This document shows positions 9,036 to 17,411 of a stretch of 64,000 nt of DNA, piece after piece (positions within the stretch are counted from its first letter, which is position 1; every line of letters begins with the position of its first letter). Origin of the DNA: Allobosea caraganae (GTDB lineage Bacteria > Pseudomonadota > Alphaproteobacteria > Rhizobiales > Beijerinckiaceae); NCBI RefSeq assembly GCF_003351345.1, contig NZ_QQTO01000034.1:124001-188000 (forward strand). The letters are read 5' to 3'. The position numbers were made by a program, and so were the translations under genes. Below the pieces are notes generated by a model that saw only the letters and a program-made list of their open reading frames with translations, searched no databases and was not told where the DNA came from.

Positions 9036-9868
9036 CGGCTGCGCTCCGGCTTGGTGGCGATCAGCAGGTCCTGGTAATGCGCCGCGCTGATGCCGCGCCA
9101 ATGGCCGGGCCGCAGGCTCTCGACCAGCAATCCGGCACCTTGCGCCTGCGAAAGCAGGAACTCGTCGGCGATGCCGGCGGCGGCGAGCGGCGCCTCCTCG
9201 ATCGCGTACCAGCCCGGCCCGTCCTGCCAGCGCTTGAACTTCAGGCGCTCCTGGCCGGTGGTCTGGCCATCGATGGCGAAGGCGGTGAGGAACAGCCGCC
9301 CGCCCGGCGCCAGCAGGCGCGAGGCCTCGTTGAGGTAGACGCTCAGCTCGTCGGGCGGCAGGTGCGTCGCCACCGAGACCATCGCGACGAAGTCGAAGCT
9401 GCCATTGGCGAAGCCGAACTGCACCTCCGTGCCCGGCAGGGAGCCCTTCGGATTGTAGAGCGGGTGGGCGATGTCGAGCCGCTGGAAGCGGAAGCGCGGA
9501 TAGGCCGGTGTGATCGATTGGGCGCACCAGAGGATGCCATCCATCACCGGGTCGACGCCATCGTAGCTGCCACGCTCGGGGTCGAGGTACTGCGTCAGCG
9601 GCACCGCCATGCGGCCGATGCCGCAGCCGATGTCGAGCACGCGCTCATGCGGCTGGAGCCGGCCGAGGCGGACGAAATGGCCGAGGAACTCGGCGCCGAT
9701 CGTGCGGTAGTCGCCATCGCCGACGAAGATGCTCTCGGGCGGGGGATGCGGCAGGAAGCGGTTGCGCTGGACATGGTCCAGCAGCCAGTCGAACTCCCTG
9801 CCCGGCGGGGCGGGCACGGCAATGGCGGGAGGCGGGTCGATGGGGCGTAGAGCCAGGGTCGCCGTCAT
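9032..9868 (-). CDS. Class I SAM-dependent methyltransferase
   Basis: This 278-aa protein has the SAM-binding motif I VLDIGCGIGRMAVPL near residue 80 and a downstream motif VATHLPPDELSVYLNEASRLLAPGGRLF typical of small-molecule or sugar methyltransferases. The first 40 residues are Pro-rich and probably flexible. The ATG at 9868 overlaps the GT2 stop, and its own stop overlaps the GT4 start, so translation is coupled on both sides. In glycan clusters such enzymes often O-methylate a sugar, sometimes capping the chain. The acceptor is unknown and the glycan role is inferred from context. Confidence 0.82.
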   Translation of the reverse strand: MTATLALRPIDPPPAIAVPAPPGREFDWLLDHVQRNRFLPHPPPESIFVGDGDYRTIGAEFLGHFVRLGRLQPHERVLDIGCGIGRMAVPLTQYLDPERGSYDGVDPVMDGILWCAQSITPAYPRFRFQRLDIAHPLYNPKGSLPGTEVQFGFANGSFDFVAMVSVATHLPPDELSVYLNEASRLLAPGGRLFLTAFAIDGQTTGQERLKFKRWQDGPGWYAIEEAPLAAAGIADEFLLSQAQGAGLLVESLRPGHWRGISAAHYQDLLIATKPERSR

Positions 9869-12144
9869 GCAGCGGTAGCCCTCCTGAGGACGGTGCGAGA
9901 GAGGATGTCGGGTTCGCGGATCGCCGGCGGCTTGGCGGCCGGGGCAAGGTCGCCGCCCATCAGCGCTTCGATCTGATTGTCCCAGCGTTGCGTCTGGAGC
10001 CAGGCATTGTGCTGGGAGGCGACGCCGCGGGTATAGTCGGGGCTCTTTGCGATCGACTGGCGCTCGAGATGGTAGAGCGCCACGCCCGGCACGTATTTGA
10101 TGCCGAGGCCGGCCTTCCTGATCTTCAGGCAGAGGTCGCTGTCCTCGTAGTCGCCGATGACGTAACTGCCGTCGAAGCCGCCGACGTCGTTGAACAGCGC
10201 GCGCGGCATCACCATGCAGGCGCCGGTGATGCCGGGCACCATGCGTTCGACATTGGCCGGCCCGTAATTGCTCGGCATGCCCTTGTGGAAGTGGTGGTTG
10301 AGCCAGATTCCGTGCCGGTCGCGCTTGAACAGCAGGCCGGCATGCTGGAGCGAGCCGTCGTCATAGAGCAGCTTGGGGCCGACGGCGCCGACGCGGCCGC
10401 GCCGGTCGAGCCTGCGCGCCAGCGCCGGCAGCCAGCCCGGCTCGACCGGGATGATGTCGGAGTTGACCAGCGCCAGCGTCTCGGCCCGCGCCACGGCGGC
10501 GCCGGCATTGCAGGCGGCCGAGAAGCCGCCATTGCGGCCCATCACCACGAGCTGCATCGGCAGCCCATAGGCGAGATGCAGCCCGCCGAGCAGATGCGCG
10601 ACCTCCGCCTCGTGCTCGGGCGAATCGAGCACGTAGATCAGCTCGGCCTTGTCGCGGAACCAGGAATCGCCGGCGAAAGACGCGACCTGGATGCGCAGGA
10701 ACTCGTAGACCCGGTAGAGCGGGATCACCACGGAGATGGCGGGCCGCGCCGGCAGGCTGCCGATCAGCCGCAGGCTCGGTTCGGGCTGGCTCGCCCGCAG
10801 CGATGCCTGGCAGGCGGCGAGCACCGGCGCCAGCGTGCGTTCGAGGATGTCGCTGGTGAGATGCTGCGGCGGGATCGAGGCCAGCGCCCGCGCCCGGATC
10901 GTCACGGCATCGGCCGGCTGTGGCGCGGGACGTAGGAACAGCGAGGTGCCGGATTTCAGCCTGATCTCGCAGCGTGGCTGAAGCACCGGCGCGCCCGAGG
11001 CGTAGCCGGGCACGAGGCCGAGGAAACCCGTCGCCGTCCGGCGGTCGCCGCCGGGCTCGGCCGGCAGCAGCGCGCCGAAGCGCTCCAGGCGGTCAAGGAT
11101 GGGCAGGGGCTCGCCCTCGCTGCGATGGACGAGGACCTGCTCGATCGAGCCATCGGGGTCGCGATACCAGCCGCCAAGCAGCAGGCCGGCTTCGTTGCAG
11201 ACGGCGAGGTCGATCTCGGCGGAGGGCAGCTCGTCGCGCCGGCGCACATTCTGCACCGGCAGCGGCAGGCGCCGCTGCATCTCGATGGCGAGCAGGCGGC
11301 CCTGCTCCGAAATGCCTGCGAGTTGCTCGACGAGCCAGCTGCGGAGGTCGTCGCGCTCGCTCGCCTTGCTCGCCCACCAGCGGCCGAGGGTCGGCACCGG
11401 CGCACGCTCGGGCAGAATCCGCACGATCAGCCCGACATCGCTTTGCAGGATGACGAGCCCGGCATGGCCCGGCTGGAAGGCCTCGGCGATGAGGTGGAGC
11501 GGCTTGCGCCCGGCCTTGTCGGGCCGGCCGAGCCGGGGCCGCGCCTCGATGCGGGCGAGGTGGTTCTGGTCGAGCCAATAGGCCGCCTTGATCGCGCCGA
11601 GCCGGCCGGGAACCGAGGATTCGAGCAGCGTCCTGCCGGCGGGCAGCGCCGCGACCGGCATGGCTGGTCCCGGCTTGCGCGAGAGCGCCAGCAGGAACTG
11701 GCGCAGGAAGGCGAGATAGGCGCCACTCTCGCGCAGGCTGAACAGGGTCGGCCAGGTGCCGATCAGCGCATTGGCCAGCGCGATCCGGGCGGCCGGAGCC
11801 AGGTCGCGCGCGATCTCGGACGCGTCGGCCATGGCATGGGTGAATTCGGGGTCGAAGGAGATGAAGACGTCCGGGCCGAGCTGGCCGCCCGACAATTTGG
11901 CGGTGATCTCCTCATGGCCGCCATGGCGGAAGACCGAGACGATGCGGGCGCGCCCGTCGCCGAGCTCGAGGGTCAGCGAGGCCGAGGCTGCGCGCTTGCC
12001 GCCGCAGGTCAGCGAGACGCTCTGCCTCGCCAGCGGCGACCCGTCGAGCGTCCAGCTCAGCAGGAACATCGAGCCGCTGAGGCGGACCAGTTCGGTGGCG
12101 TTGACTTGGTCGCCGGCCGCCTGGGCCGGGGCGATCGTGAGCAT
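9865..12144 (-). CDS. Glycosyltransferase family 2 protein with large N-terminal region
   Basis: This protein has 759 residues. The C-terminal domain from about residue 470 is a canonical GT2: ISVVIPLYRVYEFLRIQV as first strand, NGGFSAACNAGAAVARAE, and VNSDIIPVEPGWLPAL as the nucleotide/metal site. These are followed by GACMVMPRALFNDVGGFD and the IGDYEDSDLCLKIRKAG catalytic-acid block. About 450 residues precede it that I do not recognise and that are partly shared with the 727-aa protein downstream. It is the first gene of the tightly overlapping glycan operon, 60 bases downstream of the RTX gene and behind a strong hairpin. It probably adds a sugar to a growing glycan in the cytoplasm. All core GT2 residues are present. 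Confidence 0.88.
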   Translation of the reverse strand: MLTIAPAQAAGDQVNATELVRLSGSMFLLSWTLDGSPLARQSVSLTCGGKRAASASLTLELGDGRARIVSVFRHGGHEEITAKLSGGQLGPDVFISFDPEFTHAMADASEIARDLAPAARIALANALIGTWPTLFSLRESGAYLAFLRQFLLALSRKPGPAMPVAALPAGRTLLESSVPGRLGAIKAAYWLDQNHLARIEARPRLGRPDKAGRKPLHLIAEAFQPGHAGLVILQSDVGLIVRILPERAPVPTLGRWWASKASERDDLRSWLVEQLAGISEQGRLLAIEMQRRLPLPVQNVRRRDELPSAEIDLAVCNEAGLLLGGWYRDPDGSIEQVLVHRSEGEPLPILDRLERFGALLPAEPGGDRRTATGFLGLVPGYASGAPVLQPRCEIRLKSGTSLFLRPAPQPADAVTIRARALASIPPQHLTSDILERTLAPVLAACQASLRASQPEPSLRLIGSLPARPAISVVIPLYRVYEFLRIQVASFAGDSWFRDKAELIYVLDSPEHEAEVAHLLGGLHLAYGLPMQLVVMGRNGGFSAACNAGAAVARAETLALVNSDIIPVEPGWLPALARRLDRRGRVGAVGPKLLYDDGSLQHAGLLFKRDRHGIWLNHHFHKGMPSNYGPANVERMVPGITGACMVMPRALFNDVGGFDGSYVIGDYEDSDLCLKIRKAGLGIKYVPGVALYHLERQSIAKSPDYTRGVASQHNAWLQTQRWDNQIEALMGGDLAPAAKPPAIREPDILSRTVLRRATAA

Positions 12145-12167
12145 GGCGAGATATCCCGGGGAGGGGT

Positions 12168-12196
12168 GCGACGCCGGCCGTGGCGGCCGGCGTCGC
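12168..12196 (-). terminator. Perfect hairpin between the RTX gene and the glycan operon
   Basis: A 13-bp perfect GC-rich stem (GCGACGCCGGCCG and its complement) with a TGG loop follows the RTX stop in the direction of transcription. There is no T-run, so it may be an attenuator or a 3'-end stabiliser of the RTX mRNA rather than a full terminator. Such a structure would let the exported protein be made in excess over the glycosyltransferases. Confidence 0.6.
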
Positions 12197-12204
12197 GAGG
12201 GTCA

Positions 12205-12999
12205 TCAGGCGACGGTGAAGTAGGAGTTGGGGTCGCCCTGGACGTCTTCGGCGGTGACGCCGACCAGGGTCAGCGTGTCGCCGTTGCCGAGGTCGACGAC
12301 GGTGTTGCCGTTGACCGTGGTGGCGCGCGCCGCGACGTCCTCGGCCGACGAGACGCCGGTGCCGTTGATGTCGGAGGCGATCTGCAGCATGTCCGAGCCG
12401 GCCTCGAAATCGAGGACGAGGTCGTTGCCGCCGCCGCCGTTGAAGATGAAGACGTCGCTGCCGGCGCCGCCGGACAGGATGTCGTTGCCGGCGCCGGCGA
12501 AGAGCACGTCGTCGCCCGCGCCGCCCTGCAGGATGTCGTTGCCGATGCCGCCATCGAGGATGTCGGCGCCGTCACCGCCCTGGAGCAGGTCGTCGCCGAT
12601 GCCGCCCTGGAGGATGTCGTCGCCGGGGCCACCCTGGAGGATGTCGTTGCCCGCGCCGCCGATCAGGACGTCGTCGCCGTCATTGCCGCGCAGGATGTCG
12701 TCGCCGAGCCCGCCGGTCAGGACGTCGTGGCCCTCACCGCCGAACAGCGCGTCGTCGCCGTCGTCGCCGGAGACGACGTCGTCGCCGAGGCCGCCGAAGA
12801 TCGAATCGTTGCCCTCGCCGCCGAACAGCGCGTCATTGCCGCCGTCGCCGTAGAGCAGGTCGTCGCCGTCTTCGCCGAAGAGCGAATCCACCTGGTCGCC
12901 GCCCTTGACGATGTCATCGCCGCCACCGGCGAGGATTACGTCGCTGAACCGGCTACCAATCAAAAAGTCATCGAATGCACTGCCTTCGATCGTGGCCAT
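12205..12999 (-). CDS. RTX-type calcium-binding repeat protein, likely type I secretion substrate
   Basis: This 264-aa protein is made almost entirely of glycine- and aspartate-rich nonapeptides of the GGxGxDxLx type, from about residue 24 to 185. These form a parallel beta-roll that folds only when it binds calcium outside the cell. The C terminus (NDLVLDFEAGSDMLQI to NSYFTVA) has the acidic then hydrophobic ending expected of an uncleaved type I secretion signal. There is no N-terminal signal peptide. The ABC/HlyD exporter genes lie directly upstream on the same strand. No enzymatic domain is present, so the role may be an adhesin, matrix protein or carrier for the glycan made by the downstream genes. 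Substrate status is well supported; function is inferred. Confidence 0.88.
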   Translation of the reverse strand: MATIEGSAFDDFLIGSRFSDVILAGGGDDIVKGGDQVDSLFGEDGDDLLYGDGGNDALFGGEGNDSIFGGLGDDVVSGDDGDDALFGGEGHDVLTGGLGDDILRGNDGDDVLIGGAGNDILQGGPGDDILQGGIGDDLLQGGDGADILDGGIGNDILQGGAGDDVLFAGAGNDILSGGAGSDVFIFNGGGGNDLVLDFEAGSDMLQIASDINGTGVSSAEDVAARATTVNGNTVVDLGNGDTLTLVGVTAEDVQGDPNSYFTVA

Positions 13000-13326
13000 C
13001 TGTCACCTCCTGGGGCGATCTGGGAAGCGTCTGCCGGGACCGCGGCGCATGCGCCATTCGCCCGGACTGTTGACGCAATTCCGATGACAAGCGCCAGGCC
13101 CGCCATCGCTCGACATGAGTAGACTGAGGCAATATGTGCGGCGCAGCAAGCCTTTTATTGTGATGATATTGCGATGCAAAAAGATTTAGATGTTATGTCT
13201 CGCAAGTAAATTACTAGTGTTGCTCGAATACGTTTCAAAAATCGAACTATCGGTCAAAACTATACGATCGAATATTGTTTCGGAATTCGAAGTGAGTCGC
13301 CATGCATCGCAAATTCGCGAATGAAA
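13000..13326 (-). promoter_or_regulatory. AT-rich control region upstream of the RTX gene
   Basis: These 327 bases hold no convincing gene. The part from about 13130 to 13320 is much richer in A and T than its surroundings, as expected for a promoter of the minus-strand RTX gene. It contains ATCGAATAT at 13267-13275, a 9-mer also found at 16571-16579 in the exporter control region, and several TCGAA-like cores. No classical terminator for the HlyD gene is obvious here. Confidence 0.5.
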
Positions 13327-14679
13327 TCAATCCTCTCGGAAGGCGCGGTTGAAGCTGTCGGTAAAGGGCTGGAGCAGGTAGTCGACCGCCCGGCGCGAGC
13401 CGTTGACGATCAGCACTTCGGCCGCCATGCCGGCATGCAGCGTGATTTTATACTCCGCCAGGTTCTCCGGCGGGATCTCGGCGCGCACCAGGAAATAGGC
13501 GACGCCCGTTTTATCGTCGACGAGCTGGTCGGCTGCCACATAATTGACCTTGGCACTGAGCGGCGGCAGCAGCCGGGCGTTGAAGGCGGTGAGCCGGACC
13601 CGCGTCTCGGCGCCGAGCCTGACCGAGTCGATGTCGCGCGGGTCGACCTTGGCCTCGACGATCAGCGGCTCCTTCTCCGGCACGATGTCGAGGATCGGCT
13701 CGCCCGCCCCGACGACGCTGCCGCCGGTGCGCATCCGGATATTGGCGACGATGCCTTCCTGCGGCGAGGTGACGACGAGCCGGCGCAGCACGTCCTCGGC
13801 CTGGACGATGCGCTCGACCACCTCGGAGAGCGCCAGCTGGCTCTCCTGCAATTCCTTGGCGATCTCGCCCTGGCGCTCCAGGCTGATCGACTTGATCTCG
13901 AGTTCGGCGCCGGCGACGGCCTGCTCGGCCTTGGCCTTGCGCGCCGCGGTCTCGCCGCCGCGGCCGACGAGCTCGCTCTGCCTGGTCTGGAGGTCGACCA
14001 GCTGCGTGCGCTTGGCGTAGCGCTTCTCGTAGAGCTCGGCGACCATCTTCACTTCGTCGTCGATCAGGCTGCGTTGATGCCGCGTCGCGTCGATTTGCGC
14101 CTGCAGCGCCTCGGCCTCGGCCTGGTGCTGCTCGATGACGCGCTGCTGGATCCGGGTCTTGCCGTCATAGACCTGCGCCCGCGCCTGGAAGAGCTTGCGC
14201 TCGGCCCGGATCACCTCCTCGGCGATCGGCGTTCCCGCCATTTCCAGCGAATCCGGAAAATCGATCTGCCTGGCATCGGCCTGCTCGGCCCGCAGCCGGG
14301 CCAGTTTCGCCTCGAAGCCGATGCGCTTGCCGTGGAGCTGCTGCAGCTCGGCCTTGGCGCGGGCATCCTCCAGCCGCAGCAGGGGCTCGCCCTTCCTGAC
14401 GCGGTCGCCCTCGGTCTTGAGCAGCATCTTCAGGATGCCGCCTTCGAGATGGCTGATCGTCTTGCGCTTGCTGTCGACGATCACCGTGCCGGCGGCGACG
14501 GCGGCATTGTCGAGCCGCGCCGTCATCGCCCAGGCGCCGAAGCCGCCAAAGCCGATCGCGATGGCGCTGACGCCGGCAAGCACGAGATTGCGCAGCGAGG
14601 GCACGCGCTCCTCCGGTTCCGCAGGCGGATCGAACGGCACCAGCGCGCGGTTGGGCTTCAGGTCGGGGAGCTTGCTCAT
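13327..14679 (-). CDS. HlyD family type I secretion periplasmic adaptor
   Basis: This 450-aa membrane-fusion protein has a cytoplasmic N-terminal tail and one membrane segment around residues 30-52 (LAGVSAIAIGFGGFGAWAM). It then has a lipoyl-like half (VDSKRKTISHLEGGILKMLL, EGDRVRKGEPLLRLEDA), a long coiled-coil hairpin and a C-terminal beta-barrel half (SPQEGIVANIRMRTGGSVVG). It should link the inner-membrane ABC exporter to a TolC-type outer membrane channel. No TolC gene is in the window, so a distant one must be used. The ATG overlaps the exporter stop by 4 bases. It pairs naturally with the RTX protein next door. Confidence 0.92.
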   Translation of the reverse strand: MSKLPDLKPNRALVPFDPPAEPEERVPSLRNLVLAGVSAIAIGFGGFGAWAMTARLDNAAVAAGTVIVDSKRKTISHLEGGILKMLLKTEGDRVRKGEPLLRLEDARAKAELQQLHGKRIGFEAKLARLRAEQADARQIDFPDSLEMAGTPIAEEVIRAERKLFQARAQVYDGKTRIQQRVIEQHQAEAEALQAQIDATRHQRSLIDDEVKMVAELYEKRYAKRTQLVDLQTRQSELVGRGGETAARKAKAEQAVAGAELEIKSISLERQGEIAKELQESQLALSEVVERIVQAEDVLRRLVVTSPQEGIVANIRMRTGGSVVGAGEPILDIVPEKEPLIVEAKVDPRDIDSVRLGAETRVRLTAFNARLLPPLSAKVNYVAADQLVDDKTGVAYFLVRAEIPPENLAEYKITLHAGMAAEVLIVNGSRRAVDYLLQPFTDSFNRAFRED

Positions 14680-16433
14680 GCCGTCACCTCGCGCGGCCTC
14701 GCCTCGAGCGGCTTGCTCGGTTTATTTGCCGGCTCGATTTCGACAAGCCCGCCGGGCGTGATCATCCCGGCGATGGACGAGCGCGGCCCGAACTGGGCGA
14801 TGCGGCCCTCGCGCAGGATCATGATCTTGTCGACGATCTGCATCACCGAGGGCCGGTGCGCGATCAGCACGACCATCGCGCCGGTCTCGCGGGCCGCGTT
14901 GATGGCGCGGATCAGGCTCTGCTCGCCCTCGGCGTCGAGATTGGCGTTGGGCTCGTCCAGCACCAGCAGGCGCGGCGAGCCGTAGAGCGCCCGCGCCAGG
15001 CCGATGCGCTGGCGCTGGCCGCCCGACAGCCTGAAATCGCCATCGGCGACGCTGGTGTCGTAGCCGAGCGGCAAGCGTCCGATCAGCTCGTGCACGCCGG
15101 CGGTGCGGGAGGCTTCGAGGATCGAGGCCGGATCGGGCACGCGCATGCGGGCGATGTTCTCGGCGATCGTGCCGTTCAGCAGCGAGACCGATTGCGGCAG
15201 GTAGCCGACCATGTCGCCGAAGGAGCCGCGCTCCCACAGGAAGACGTTGTGGCCGTCGAGATAGACGCCGCCGACATTCGGCTTGAGCACGCCGACGAGC
15301 AGCCGCGCCAGGGTCGACTTGCCCGCCCCGGACGGCCCGACGATGCCGAGCACCTCGCCGGGCGAGAGCGAGAAGGAGACGCTCTTGATCACGGTCTGCT
15401 CGGCGCCTGGCGGCGCGTAGACGACGCGGTCGATCACGAGATCGCCCGTGGTCACCGGTGTCGGGATGGTCTGGCGCTGCGAGGTCCGCGTCAGCAGCAG
15501 CTCGCGCACCCGCTTCCAGGCGGCGGCGGCCAGCACCCAGGCGCGCCAGTCGTTGATCATCGAATCGAACGGCGCCAGCAGGCGCCCGAGCAGGATGCTC
15601 GCCGCCATCAGCGTGCCGACCGTGACTTCGTTCTTGATGATCAGCGTCGCGCCGGTCGCGTAGATCGCGAGCTGCATCGTCATGCGCGAGGAGCGGGTCA
15701 GGGCCGCGATGAATTTGGCCCGGCGCGTGCCGAGGTCGAGCAGCTCGATCATCGCGACCTGCTTGCCGCGCCAGCGCTTGGCCAGCGCCGGCAGCATGCC
15801 CATGGCCTCGATCGTCTCGGCATGGCGCAGGCTGGCGCCGACATCGTTGACGCTGTCGACCCCGGCCTCGTTGGCCTCCTTCATCACGCGCCGCGTCAGC
15901 ACGTCGGCGAGCACGCCGAGCGTCAGCAGGATGATCAGCGAGATCACGCCGACGAGCCCGTAGATCGGGTGGAAGGCGAAGAGCACGGCGAGGAAGATCG
16001 GCGACCAGGCCGCCTCCAGCGGCGTCGCGATCGACGAGCTGGCGATGAAGTAGCGGATGTCGTTGAGGTCGCGGATCGCCTGCGTCGCCTGGGCCGAGCC
16101 CTGCTCGAGCGAGGTCGAGACCGCCGCCTCCAGCGCCGGCAGGTTGAGCCGGCGCGCGAAGATGCTCGCCATCGCCTGGAAGGTCAGCGAGCGGATGAAC
16201 TCGATCGCGCCGTACAGGAAGAGCGCGCCGACCGCGATGACCAGCAGCATGGTCAGCGTGTCGAAGCTGCGGCTGACGATGACGCGCTCCTGCACCTGCA
16301 GCATGAACAGCGGCACGGTCAGCAGCAGGATGTTGACGCACAGGCTCAGGAAGCCCGCATAGGCGAGCCCGCCGGCAAAGGAACGTTGAAGCTCGCGGAC
16401 CAAGCCGTCGGGCGCCGAGGGTGCCGCCTTCAT
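14676..16433 (-). CDS. Type I secretion system permease/ATPase (PrtD-like)
   Basis: This 585-aa ABC exporter half-transporter has six membrane segments in residues about 20-310 and an ATPase domain with Walker A GPSGAGKSTLARLL, signature LSGGQRQRIGLARAL, Walker B LLVLDEPNAN and H-loop LIAHRP. It lacks an N-terminal C39 peptidase or peptidase-like domain, which fits PrtD-type exporters of RTX proteins with uncleaved C-terminal signals. The start at 16433 is followed by a normal amphipathic N terminus. It is co-transcribed with the HlyD gene and diverges from the MarR gene across a 360-base control region. Confidence 0.93.
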   Translation of the reverse strand: MKAAPSAPDGLVRELQRSFAGGLAYAGFLSLCVNILLLTVPLFMLQVQERVIVSRSFDTLTMLLVIAVGALFLYGAIEFIRSLTFQAMASIFARRLNLPALEAAVSTSLEQGSAQATQAIRDLNDIRYFIASSSIATPLEAAWSPIFLAVLFAFHPIYGLVGVISLIILLTLGVLADVLTRRVMKEANEAGVDSVNDVGASLRHAETIEAMGMLPALAKRWRGKQVAMIELLDLGTRRAKFIAALTRSSRMTMQLAIYATGATLIIKNEVTVGTLMAASILLGRLLAPFDSMINDWRAWVLAAAAWKRVRELLLTRTSQRQTIPTPVTTGDLVIDRVVYAPPGAEQTVIKSVSFSLSPGEVLGIVGPSGAGKSTLARLLVGVLKPNVGGVYLDGHNVFLWERGSFGDMVGYLPQSVSLLNGTIAENIARMRVPDPASILEASRTAGVHELIGRLPLGYDTSVADGDFRLSGGQRQRIGLARALYGSPRLLVLDEPNANLDAEGEQSLIRAINAARETGAMVVLIAHRPSVMQIVDKIMILREGRIAQFGPRSSIAGMITPGGLVEIEPANKPSKPLEARPREVTA

Positions 16434-16793
16434 TCCGATCTCCGCTTTGATGGTCGTCAGGAGCGGGCCACGGTTGTAGACAGGCGGCCGGCACGTAAGG
16501 TTGCATCTGAGGATGCCATCTTCTTACTAACGTGTCACGTAGGCTGTGTCGTTAATATGACAGATAAAGAATCGAATATCGCTGAATAGTATCGGAAGCC
16601 ATGGATTGATTAGTGAATATTTCGAATTTCGAAACAGATTATATCTATCTCAAAATTGCTACAATCTTAGTTTTTGGATATCGGGGGTGGCATGTGCTTT
16701 GCGTGTAGGCTATTCGACTCACGGGGGTGGGTTGGGGTCAAAAAGGGGACATTGGGGAAAAATTGCTCATTTCGAAACCAGGCGGAGTAGAGA
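16434..16793. promoter_or_regulatory. Divergent control region with G-tracts and TTCGAAAC repeats
   Basis: This region separates the minus-strand exporter from the plus-strand MarR gene and is AT-rich from about 16520. TTCGAAAC occurs at 16628-16635 and 16771-16778, and again at 16799-16806 just inside the MarR gene, which suggests binding sites. Positions 16723-16757 carry five runs of three or more G separated by short loops, a pattern able to form a G-quadruplex on the plus strand; a further G-run is at 16683. No gene is visible. Confidence 0.55.
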
Positions 16794-17411
16794 ATGCATT
16801 CGAAACCGCACTACGGCGACCAATTCCTAGGCACGGTGCTCGATCGCGAGCAGAGAAACGGACGGCGAGCTGATTCGGACAACGGAGTTCCACGCATAGT
16901 GATGTCCCAGCTCGAACTGGCGCGGATGATCGAACGGGTCAGCCGGCGCTTCCTCGATTACCTCAGGCTCGAGTTGACGCGGCTGGGCGTCGACGACATC
17001 TCACCCTCGCAAGTGATGGTGCTGTTAACGATCGGCACCGGAGAGATCTCGGTCCGGGACCTGCTCGACCGCGGCTACTACCTCGGCTCGAACGCGTCCT
17101 ATAACCTCAAGCAGCTGGTCGAGAACGGCTATCTCGATCGCGGCGCCTCGGCCCGCGACCGCAGGCTGGCGCGCATCTCGCTCTCGCCGAAAGGGCAGTT
17201 GCTCTGCGAGCGGCTCAGGATGCTCGACGAGACCAACCAGTTCGGGCTGAGCCAGGATATCGATATCGAGCCCGATCTGCAGACGACCTACGATACGCTG
17301 CGCCGCCTCGAGCAATGGTGCAGCGATGCGTTGCGGTATGGAGGGGTCCTGGTCGCGTCATGCACGTCCTATTCGTTCATCGCTCCGGATCTGGTCAATT
17401 TTCTCACCTGA
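16794..17411 (+). CDS. MarR family winged-helix transcriptional regulator
   Basis: This 205-aa protein begins at the ATG at 16794, with GCGGAG 8 bases upstream. Residues about 45-150 form a MarR-type winged helix, with ISPSQVMVLLTIG, the recognition region YYLGSNASYNLKQLVENGYL and the wing DRRLARISLSPKG. It binds DNA as a dimer and probably controls the divergent type I exporter and its own operon. MarR-type regulators next to exopolysaccharide genes are known, for example WggR (ExpG) in Sinorhizobium. The last 17 codons overlap the next gene in another frame. Its ligand is unknown. A resemblance to LdtR-type regulators is possible but not certain. Confidence 0.82.
   Translation: MHSKPHYGDQFLGTVLDREQRNGRRADSDNGVPRIVMSQLELARMIERVSRRFLDYLRLELTRLGVDDISPSQVMVLLTIGTGEISVRDLLDRGYYLGSNASYNLKQLVENGYLDRGASARDRRLARISLSPKGQLLCERLRMLDETNQFGLSQDIDIEPDLQTTYDTLRRLEQWCSDALRYGGVLVASCTSYSFIAPDLVNFLT

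Noticed and set aside
12400..12990. Regularly spaced repeats considered as CRISPR
   Set aside because: They are codon-level repeats of the RTX nonapeptides within an intact gene.
14722..16506. 594-codon open frame on the same strand as the exporter
   Set aside because: It is a shifted frame of the type I ATPase gene; the Walker motifs are in the other frame.
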